5,943 bases of DNA, taken from contig JAEOTD010000148.1 in NCBI GenBank assembly GCA_016839995.1, forward strand, positions 1 to 5,943, given 5' to 3'. The notes under the pieces are model-generated. The model worked only from the letters and a program-made list of their open reading frames with translations. It ran no database searches and was not told the origin of the DNA. Origin of the DNA: Candidatus Hermodarchaeota archaeon. GTDB taxonomy: Archaea > Asgardarchaeota > Hermodarchaeia > Hermodarchaeales > Hermodarchaeaceae. Both the position numbers and the translations under genes were made by a program. Shown here piece after piece: positions 1 through 5,242 of the stretch; the stretch's first letter is position 1; the number at the start of each line of letters is the position of its first letter.

Positions 1-1
1 G

Positions 2-1072
2 CATTTAGATAGTATGCCCGTTGGTTTTCCAGCGACATCATCGGGTGCAGATCTGCGGATATTGAAACAACTCTTTACTCCGGAGGAGGCCAGAATTGCC
101 GTTCATTTGCCCTTTTCACCGAAGGGTTCGGAAAGTCTAGATAGGATTGCTTCGCGTCTTTCTGAATTAGGACTGTCACGGGAGCAGCTTGAGCACTTGT
201 TGGACGGAATGGTAAGTAAGGGTCTACTTCATTTTCGACAAGAGGGAGAGATGAAATTCTATAGTAGTGCTCAGTGGATGATTGGGATTTACGAGTTTCA
301 GGTCAACAAGTTATCTCCGGGGTTGTTTTTTGATATTGTCTTGTTTAGTCTGGAGGCGTACGGGCAAGAGACCTTCAGTACGCGAATACCGCAATTGCGG
401 ACAATTCCGATTGAGCAGAGCTTCACGCCGGAGCATTTGGTGGCGAATTACGACCATGTGAAGCAGCTAGTAGAGGCTTCTGAGGGCCCATTTGTGGTGG
501 CTAATTGTGTGTGTCGGCAGGCGCAAGGTCTTCTGGGCAATGCGTGTCAAGTGACCCAGCGGCAAGAGACCTGTTTAGGTTTTGGGGATTATGCGCGATT
601 GTATATTGATCAGGGGTGGGGGCGTGAAGTGTCGAAGAAGGAGTTGTTGTCGATTATCGAGGAGAATGAAGCCGATGGATTAATCCTGCAACCAAGTAAC
701 AGTGAGGCGCTGGAATACATTTGTAGCTGTTGTGGGTGTTGCTGTGCCTTATTGTTGGGCACTAAGATGTCCAGAAAACCCGTGCAGTATCACGCATTCA
801 ACTATTATGCCCAAATCAATTCAGAGTGCTGCACAGGTTGTGGGACGTGTGTTGCGAAATGTCAGATGGATGCGATAACCCTTGATGATAAAACAGCGAG
901 ACTCAATCGCGATCGCTGCATTGGATGCGGGGTGTGTACTGTTCATTGTCCATCGGCGGCAATTACGTTTCATCAAAAAGCAGAGACGCACATACCTCCC
1001 AAGACTCTTGACGACTTATACGAGTCCATCTCGACAAAGAAGCAGAAAATTACAGACAAAACCTTTGAATGA
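2..1072 (+). CDS. Winged-helix / cysteine-rich / 2x[4Fe-4S] ferredoxin-type protein (5' end beyond window)
   Basis: Predicted cytoplasmic iron-sulfur protein; its redox partner is unknown. The first ATG is at 14 (352 residues from there), but the frame stays open to the window edge. The preceding codons encode HLDS, and family members I recall carry a similar LD-x-x-P-x-G-FP segment inside the protein, so the real start is probably upstream. Counting from the ATG at 14: residues 12-85 look like a helical winged-helix region. Residues 165-187 hold four cysteines (NCVCR, then C178 and C187). Residues 237-244 form a dense cluster (CSCCGCCC). Two ferredoxin motifs follow: C273-x2-C276-x2-C279-x3-C283, with Gln where Pro is usual, and C302-x2-C305-x2-C308-x3-C312-Pro. 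The two ferredoxin motifs should bind two [4Fe-4S] clusters; the central cysteines may bind another metal centre, which is inference. The 96-bp gap to the convergent next gene has no strong terminator, only a T-rich tract near 1095-1104. Codon choice looks richer in GCG, TTG and GAG than the minus-strand genes. Confidence 0.85.
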   Translation, partial: HLDSMPVGFPATSSGADLRILKQLFTPEEARIAVHLPFSPKGSESLDRIASRLSELGLSREQLEHLLDGMVSKGLLHFRQEGEMKFYSSAQWMIGIYEFQVNKLSPGLFFDIVLFSLEAYGQETFSTRIPQLRTIPIEQSFTPEHLVANYDHVKQLVEASEGPFVVANCVCRQAQGLLGNACQVTQRQETCLGFGDYARLYIDQGWGREVSKKELLSIIEENEADGLILQPSNSEALEYICSCCGCCCALLLGTKMSRKPVQYHAFNYYAQINSECCTGCGTCVAKCQMDAITLDDKTARLNRDRCIGCGVCTVHCPSAAITFHQKAETHIPPKTLDDLYESISTKKQKITDKTFE

Positions 1073-1168
1073 AATTCCGAGAGCATAAGTCCGTCTTTAG
1101 TTTTGAAAGGTATTTTGAAGAATATAGGGCGTTGTTTTGCCAAATGGAGTGAATCTGCAGAAGTTTTG

Positions 1169-1603
1169 TCAGATTAGATAATAGTAGACATAGAAGATCA
1201 GACCGAAAAGAAAGGATAGAAACCAAATCGCGATTTGAATACGCATTTGGATTCGCGTTCCGCATATGAGAGGCCTCTTACTAATGGCAAAGTATAGAAA
1301 GCGTATCGTGAAGAATAGTCCAAGTATTAATGCTAGGGATCCAAACACAACATGAACGATTGTTACTATAGAACCTGGGTTTGTTGGAAATAGTAGTAGG
1401 ACAACCATATTGGCTCCCAATGATGGACCCATTATAATTAGAACTGTGATTAGCATCGAAATTGTAGCTACTCCCATGATTGTGCCGTGATATTTCCATG
1501 TTTGCTTTTGAGTGACACCAATAACCAGTAGGATGATTAGGATGATTTGGATTATGAAATTAATATCAAAAATTAATTCCGCAGTTGACCAAAAAAGAAC
1601 CAT
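1169..1603 (-). CDS. Small four-helix integral membrane protein, DUF420-like
   Basis: Predicted polytopic membrane protein of unknown function, 144 residues. Hydrophobic segments lie at about residues 14-30, 42-59, 79-105 and 121-142. The ordering resembles the DUF420 (YozB-like) family: a Lys-Tyr-His-Gly motif entering helix 2 (His39), a MGPS turn after helix 2, a histidine in helix 3 (His84), and a basic stretch before helix 4. The two histidines could be ligands, but this is unproven. I chose the ATG at 1603. A GTG at 1612 would add three residues, but the string AGTGAT spanning that GTG looks like the archaeal Shine-Dalgarno for the ATG, four bases downstream. The gene starts about 50 bp after the radical SAM stop on the same strand, and no separate promoter is evident, so it is probably the last gene of that operon. 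The family assignment rests on helix layout and a few motifs and is tentative. Confidence 0.75.
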   Translation of the reverse strand: MVLFWSTAELIFDINFIIQIILIILLVIGVTQKQTWKYHGTIMGVATISMLITVLIIMGPSLGANMVVLLLFPTNPGSIVTIVHVVFGSLALILGLFFTIRFLYFAISKRPLICGTRIQMRIQIAIWFLSFLFGLIFYVYYYLI

Positions 1604-1653
1604 TTGAATCACTGGAAATTATTGGGTGGACATTACGGTTAAAGATATGGTTT

Positions 1654-3006
1654 TCAACGAAGTATTTTCAGAAAGTGGTTTGAGATACTTTCTACAATCT
1701 TGGCTGTGGCCCTTCCGAGGGTGCTTTTTCGTCGAAGGTGGTGTTGTGCTAATCCTGAATACATCGCTAGACGAAGTTTTTGTACAGAAAAAACCCCTTT
1801 GAAGAGAAGGTCGTGGCGCGTTGCGGATCCGCGTTGTTTTCGCCAATCGGGTTCTGTGATTTGATTTTGTACCCGGGAATATAGTCCGGTTCCATAGATA
1901 GGGTAAGGAAAAGAATAGGACAAATAATCTAAGGGAAGTTTTGAGGAGAAGTTTACTGTCTCAATCAGGGTCTCATTCGTTTCACCAGGATATCCTAAAA
2001 TGAAGAATCCACCGGTTTCAATCCCTGCGGCTTGAGCGTTTTCTACAGCACGACGCGCTTGATTAGGAGTAATTTGTTTGCCAATAATGTTTAGAATCCT
2101 TTGATTTCCAGATTCAATTCCAAAGAAAATCCGGCGGCATCCTGATTTGTGCATCTGGTTTGCTAGTTTTTTGGATAAATGATCTGCCCTGCTTAGGCAC
2201 ATCCACTCAATATCTTGTTTTTCTTGGAATAACCGGTCACAAATCTCAGCAACGCGGCGGGGATTTTGGGTAAAACAGTCATCGGTAAAGAAGACACGAT
2301 CATAGCCTAAATCGCGAATCTGTATCATTTCCTCGACTACGTTTTGTGAAGAACGTTCACGATAACTCTGACCAAAAACAGGGTTACTGCAAAAATCGCA
2401 AAGATAGGGGCATCCTCGCGTAGAAATCATACTTGAAGCCGTGTATTGATGAAACGTTTTCCAGTACCATTGATATTTAGAATTAGGAAAGAGATCACGT
2501 GCGGGGAGTGGAAGTGAGTCGAGGCGTTTAATGAACGGGCGGCGGTTATTGACCTTTAATTGACTCCCAGCTCCATTAAATGCGATTCCGTCTAATTTTG
2601 CCATCGAGGTATTTCGGAAATGGGTGTGAACTAATTCCAAAAAGGTATCTTCTCCTTCGCCTAGAACTACAACATCAAAGGTGTCTAAGAATTCCTCTGG
2701 AACAAGTGTGGGTAATGGACCACCTGCCACAAGGAGTTCAACACAGTGTCGAAGTCTTTGTGCAATTAAGATAGCATGATGATTGATAGTCACCATTGAG
2801 TAAATGCCAAGAATTCTCGGTTGTAGCTGTGTTATCCGTTTAATCGCTGCCTCGAGTCGTAAAAATGTGCAATCAACTAAAGCTACAGAGAAGCCCGCAT
2901 TTCGAAGAAACGCAGCCAAATAGCCAAGACCTAAGGGCGGGTAACGAAAAATTGAACGATCTAATTCTTCATTAAAATAGGGGTAGACGAGAACAACATC
3001 AGTCAT
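1654..3006 (-). CDS. B12-binding-type radical SAM protein, BchE-like
   Basis: Predicted radical SAM enzyme, 450 residues. Residues 1-130 form a Rossmann-like cobalamin-binding-type domain: a VVLVYPYFN first strand, the PPLGLGYLAAFLR segment, AGGPLPT at 94-100, and VVLGEGEDTFLEL at 112-125. The DxHxxG lower-ligand motif of classical B12 enzymes is absent, as is usual in B12 radical SAM proteins. The radical SAM core begins at TRGCP, with C199-x3-C203-x2-C206 as the [4Fe-4S]/SAM ligands. Further core marks are FFTDD at 239-243, FFGIESG at 294-300 and FFILGYPGET at 334-343. The last 80 residues are basic, divergent and could hold the substrate region. Automated pipelines often label such proteins magnesium-protoporphyrin ester cyclase; nothing here supports that substrate. 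The ATG lies inside the stop of the upstream gene (4-bp ATGA overlap), with GGGGG ten bases before it, so translation is probably coupled. Substrate unknown; methylation or another radical rearrangement is possible. Confidence 0.92.
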   Translation of the reverse strand: MTDVVLVYPYFNEELDRSIFRYPPLGLGYLAAFLRNAGFSVALVDCTFLRLEAAIKRITQLQPRILGIYSMVTINHHAILIAQRLRHCVELLVAGGPLPTLVPEEFLDTFDVVVLGEGEDTFLELVHTHFRNTSMAKLDGIAFNGAGSQLKVNNRRPFIKRLDSLPLPARDLFPNSKYQWYWKTFHQYTASSMISTRGCPYLCDFCSNPVFGQSYRERSSQNVVEEMIQIRDLGYDRVFFTDDCFTQNPRRVAEICDRLFQEKQDIEWMCLSRADHLSKKLANQMHKSGCRRIFFGIESGNQRILNIIGKQITPNQARRAVENAQAAGIETGGFFILGYPGETNETLIETVNFSSKLPLDYLSYSFPYPIYGTGLYSRVQNQITEPDWRKQRGSATRHDLLFKGVFSVQKLRLAMYSGLAQHHLRRKSTLGRATAKIVESISNHFLKILR

Positions 3007-3908
3007 CTTGTTTTTTCCCCCAATATCTGCTTCAGTGAACCAAAAATAACCTTGTAGCTACACGTAGTTGTGGACTTGGGAAGCTGTAGAACTATTCCTG
3101 ACCAGAAAATCTCCTGTCCTTCAAACACTTCTCTCCCTCGAAACGCCGTAATTCCTTTAGGAATTTCTACCCGAAATCCAAATTCTAAAGTGGGTGCATA
3201 AAATAGAGCCCATGGGGCTTGGATCCGCGCCCAAGGTTCAATTTGAGGTCCTACAAGTTGTATTCCTGAACCATCATAATAGCGTGTAAAATAATCCCCT
3301 CCAAGTTCGTTGGCAATATAAACGAACTGAAGGTCTTTTCTAACAATATTAGCGAAACTCAATTCTATATCTATAACCTGCCCGCTGGATCTTATGAGGA
3401 ATTGACACTGGCTCTCTCCTCGGCTTTTGACTGGTATGAAAATATTGGGAGCAAAATGCTTACCGGATCTATGGAATCCCCAGTGGTTTAGAAGGGCTAC
3501 AAGCTTGAGGAAATGTCGTCCAGGTTTCGTTTTATAAATTTGATTATGCATCCGTGGAAGCGCCCAAGAAAAAGCATTAATTTTGGTTAATGGGTCATTT
3601 TGTTTCCGTTCGATTAAATTGAACTTGAAGACCTTTCTCCAAAGGTTTGGTTGGTGAGCGTCTTCTTGGTTTAACATGCCAGCCCCCGGGAAATAGAAAT
3701 CGCGACGATATTGAAGAATCGGAGTACCAAAACCCAATCCTTCCCCACACAAATCTATCCCTTTGCCTTGAAGAAGGGGAATGAGCCCCTTTTGGATTGG
3801 TGCGGATTTTCCTTGCTGAGACTCTGGATCATCGGAAATGTGGAAGGAGAGCAACTCCGTCAGACCTCCACGGTGGTATTCTATTACCTGAGCTTGATGT
3901 TTTAACAC
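3003..3908 (-). CDS. Uncharacterised 301-residue protein coupled to the radical SAM gene
   Basis: I do not recognise a named family. The protein appears soluble, with no signal peptide or membrane helix, and probably rich in beta strands. Notable patches are YHRGGLTELLSFHI at 11-24, DLCGEGLGFGTP at 52-63 followed by YFPG at 72-75, a basic and aromatic middle (about 90-165), and a C-terminal half with ELGGDYFTRYYDGSG at 201-215, EPWARIQAPWALFY at 224-237 and GREVFEGQEIFWSGI at 258-272. The Gly-rich GEGxGFG stretch and the conserved-looking Trp/Tyr residues could be a ligand site, which is inference. I recall similar unnamed archaeal proteins with this GEG-x-GFG wording. The start is GTG at 3908; the only upstream extension runs to a stop within ten codons and offers no other start. 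Its stop overlaps the radical SAM start by 4 bp, the strongest sign that the two proteins act in one process. No close Shine-Dalgarno is seen (GGAG is 17 bases away), so the mRNA may have a short or weak leader. Confidence 0.85.
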   Translation of the reverse strand: MLKHQAQVIEYHRGGLTELLSFHISDDPESQQGKSAPIQKGLIPLLQGKGIDLCGEGLGFGTPILQYRRDFYFPGAGMLNQEDAHQPNLWRKVFKFNLIERKQNDPLTKINAFSWALPRMHNQIYKTKPGRHFLKLVALLNHWGFHRSGKHFAPNIFIPVKSRGESQCQFLIRSSGQVIDIELSFANIVRKDLQFVYIANELGGDYFTRYYDGSGIQLVGPQIEPWARIQAPWALFYAPTLEFGFRVEIPKGITAFRGREVFEGQEIFWSGIVLQLPKSTTTCSYKVIFGSLKQILGEKTR

Positions 3909-3943
3909 CTTTTCTCTGTTCTGAACTCCAAATTGTTAGTAGT

Positions 3944-3952
3944 CTATATTTA
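3944..3952 (-). promoter_or_regulatory. Candidate TATA box of the three-gene minus-strand operon
   Basis: On the minus strand the sequence reads TAAATATAG, preceded by A-rich TTCAAATC as a possible BRE. It sits about 40 bp before the GTG at 3908, so initiation 25 or so bases downstream would give a leader of roughly 14 nucleotides. The match is by eye and such AT-rich strings are common here. Confidence 0.4.
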
Positions 3953-3987
3953 GATTTGAATCGATTCTCAAGAGTTAGTTATTTTTT

Positions 3988-4007
3988 GTTCTAATGACCA
4001 TTTGAAC
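3988..4007. repeat. Imperfect 20-bp dyad between the PadR gene and the operon
   Basis: GTTCTAATGACCATTTGAAC is symmetric in 8 of 10 pairs (GTTC/GAAC outer arms, AATG/CATT inner arms, with T:T and central A:C mismatches). It lies about 36 bp upstream of the candidate TATA box of the operon. The minus-strand RNA continues with A-rich, not U-rich, sequence, so it does not look like a terminator of the PadR gene; a protein-binding site is more plausible. The rest of the 138-bp gap shows no gene. Confidence 0.4.
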
Positions 4008-4046
4008 CATTTCCTCTGATTGTTTTATCTAATTCAATGCGGCTTT

Positions 4047-4907
4047 TTACAAAGATCGCTTTTCTGTTATTGAATATACCGTCAAATGGACAACATGAGT
4101 GTGTTCGATTTTTCTGAAGTAATGTTTCAGAGTGTTTTCAAGGAGCTCCTTATCAAATTGCTCTTTGATGTTGGTACTTTGGTGTTCAATTTTTTCCATG
4201 TATTGACCAATTGTCAAAGGGTCCTTATATTGGTGGATTAGCACAGATGGAAAACCTATCACTAGTTTTCCCTCATTGTTGAGTAACCTATGCCATTCTT
4301 GTACAGCACCATTCAAGTTATGAACGCGTGATAAATTGGGAACAACCAATAGGTCGGCAAACTCCTGTTTCAAGGGAATCATCTGAAATGATCCATTCAA
4401 AAGTGACAGATTGGAAAACTTTTCATCAAATGACATGGTTTCGGGTTTGACGAAATAAATTACGCTCTCGGGTAACCTATGTTGAAGGCTTTTGAGTAGG
4501 TGTTTGTGCATTACGGTGGGTTCTGAAACAACATAGACTATTCGAACCTCGTCGCTTAATCCATTGGTCATGAACTGAACTAAATCATTTAGAACCTGAG
4601 GAGCAATCTTACGAAGGTACTCGGAGTAGAATTCATGAACCGTATCAATGGCCTCTTTGAGAATTTGTTCTAATTCAGTTTCTCCCCTTTTTCCGACACT
4701 GTACATCCTTTTTCTTGGACCCTTGGAGCTTTTTTCCCATCGTGCCGTAAGCAGCTTTTCGGTAAGCATTTCATTTAGAACCCGGTAAAGTCGTGTAAGC
4801 TCAATTTTGTGCCCTGCCGATGCAAGTTGTTTTTGGATTTCATATCCATAAAATTCTGCTCCTCTAAAGAGGCGCAGTATGGCTCGCTTTAATTCTAAGC
4901 TTCTCAC
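4047..4907 (-). CDS. PadR-type regulator with methyltransferase-like C-terminal domain
   Basis: Predicted DNA-binding transcription regulator, 286 residues from the chosen start. Residues 1-90 are a PadR winged helix: LELKRAILRLF helix 1, YGYEIQKQL at 20-28, recognition-helix region RLYRVLNEMLTEKLL at 39-53, and a basic wing WEKSSKGPRKRMY at 57-69. A helical linker follows (about 80-116). Residues 117-286 resemble a class I methyltransferase fold: a RIVYVVSEPT strand at 122-131, FADLLVVPNLSRV at 183-195, and WHRLLNNEGKLVIGFPS at 205-221. The glycine-rich SAM loop (GxGxG) is missing, VVSEP standing in its place, so SAM binding and catalysis are doubtful; it may sense a ligand instead. The frame extends to a TTG at 4973, but that extension would be encoded by the AT-rich promoter. 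GTG at 4907 starts right at the PadR domain and has GTGGGA six bases before it; GTG at 4919 is the alternative. Divergent from the iron permease and upstream of the minus-strand operon. Confidence 0.88.
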   Translation of the reverse strand: MRSLELKRAILRLFRGAEFYGYEIQKQLASAGHKIELTRLYRVLNEMLTEKLLTARWEKSSKGPRKRMYSVGKRGETELEQILKEAIDTVHEFYSEYLRKIAPQVLNDLVQFMTNGLSDEVRIVYVVSEPTVMHKHLLKSLQHRLPESVIYFVKPETMSFDEKFSNLSLLNGSFQMIPLKQEFADLLVVPNLSRVHNLNGAVQEWHRLLNNEGKLVIGFPSVLIHQYKDPLTIGQYMEKIEHQSTNIKEQFDKELLENTLKHYFRKIEHTHVVHLTVYSITEKRSL

Positions 4908-4945
4908 AAGCAATCCCACTATGTGTATTTTAGTTCTATAGCTAA

Positions 4946-4966
4946 GTATTAAATAAAATTTAAATG
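4946..4966 (-). promoter_or_regulatory. AT-rich promoter element of the PadR gene
   Basis: A 21-bp tract made almost only of A and T contains TTTAAATTT on the minus strand (4955-4963). Initiation about 25 bases downstream would fall near 4933 and leave a leader of about 25 nucleotides to the GTG at 4907. The tract is nearly symmetric, so it could also drive plus-strand transcription. This placement is one reason for rejecting the TTG at 4973 as start codon. Confidence 0.4.
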
Positions 4967-4995
4967 TGTTCAAGAAACGTTACGGATAAGAATTT

Positions 4996-5010
4996 CACAC
5001 GTTATGTGTG
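4996..5010. repeat. Palindrome CACAC-GTTAT-GTGTG upstream of the PadR promoter
   Basis: The arms CACAC (4996-5000) and GTGTG (5006-5010) are exact inverted repeats around a 5-bp centre. The string ATGTGT inside it recurs at 4964-4969 and 4921-4926, at steps of 40 and 43 bp, about four helical turns. PadR proteins are known to bind ATGT/ACAT-type inverted repeats, so autoregulation is possible; this is inference. Confidence 0.35.
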
Positions 5011-5031
5011 TCATTCCTTCCGTCAAGAGGC

Positions 5032-5058
5032 CCAGGGAACCCTTAGTGGTTCCCTTGG
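5032..5058 (+). terminator. GC-rich hairpin with following T-rich tract, no gene assigned
   Basis: Arms GGGAACC (5035-5041) and GGTTCCC (5048-5054) pair perfectly around the 6-base loop CTTAGT. CCA (5032-5034) extends the stem with TGG (5056-5058) across one bulged T. Plus-strand sequence continues TTGTTTTGACC, and TTTTT follows at 5074-5078, as in an intrinsic terminator. No convincing plus-strand gene precedes it. It may end a short RNA, or simply separate divergent units. The rest of 4974-5160 shows no convincing gene, only a TATATATA string at 5110-5117. Confidence 0.4.
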
Positions 5059-5160
5059 TTGTTTTGACCTAACTTTTTCCATGCCAATTTTCGATACACC
5101 CTAATTACCTATATATACGAATGTTCTCTAGAGCAGTTGTTGTTTCGTTATTTCAAAAGA

Positions 5161-5170
5161 TTTATATTTT
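5161..5170 (+). promoter_or_regulatory. Candidate BRE/TATA element of the iron permease gene
   Basis: TTTATATTTT preceded by CAAAAGA matches the archaeal BRE-TATA pattern well. Initiation about 25 bases downstream would fall near 5190, leaving a leader of about 50 nucleotides. A competing TATA-like string, TTTTATTAAATTT, lies at 5183-5195 and would place initiation near 5214. Under either choice the palindrome at 5193-5208 overlaps the promoter or the first transcribed bases. Confidence 0.45.
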
Positions 5171-5183
5171 AGGCACGATTAAT
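5168..5183. promoter_or_regulatory. Degenerate second DtxR-like half-operator
   Basis: The left half TTTAGGCA is identical to that of the perfect palindrome 25 bp downstream; the right half keeps only 4 of 8 expected bases. It overlaps the edge of the candidate TATA box at 5161-5170, so a weaker cooperative repressor site is plausible. Confidence 0.4.
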
Positions 5184-5192
5184 TTTATTAAA

Positions 5193-5208
5193 TTTAGGCA
5201 TGCCTAAA
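5193..5208. promoter_or_regulatory. DtxR/IdeR/MntR-family metal-repressor operator
   Basis: TTTAGGCATGCCTAAA is a perfect 16-bp palindrome, closely resembling the TTAGG...CCTAA operators recognised by iron- or manganese-dependent DtxR-family repressors. It lies 34 bp before the start codon of an iron permease, exactly where such a repressor would block transcription when iron is plentiful. The repressor itself is not encoded in this window. Confidence 0.65.
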
Positions 5209-5230
5209 AATGGCATGGTCTAAAAAAACA

Positions 5231-5236
5231 GGTGGT
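5231..5236 (+). promoter_or_regulatory. Shine-Dalgarno GGTGGT of the iron permease
   Basis: GGTGGT, close to the archaeal consensus GGTGAT, ends 6 bases before the ATG at 5243. It fixes that ATG as the start and supports an archaeal origin. Confidence 0.7.
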
Positions 5237-5242
5237 AAGATA

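Noticed and set aside
1073..1168. Terminators between the convergent genes
   Set aside because: Only short T-rich stretches (about 1095-1104 on the plus strand) and no clear hairpin; not strong enough to list.
1654..3006. Assignment as a genuine magnesium-protoporphyrin ester cyclase (BchE)
   Set aside because: Domain order is similar, but no chlorophyll-synthesis gene is nearby and the C-terminal region diverges; the substrate cannot be named.
4908..4973. N-terminal extension of the PadR protein from a TTG codon at 4973
   Set aside because: The extra 22 residues come from AT-rich promoter sequence, while the PadR domain begins right after the GTG at 4907, which has a plausible ribosome-binding site.
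5004..5072. 22-codon plus-strand frame starting at ATG 5004 across the hairpin
   Set aside because: It has no Shine-Dalgarno, is about 170 bp from the next gene and its product is not recognisable; kept only as a note under the small RNA idea.
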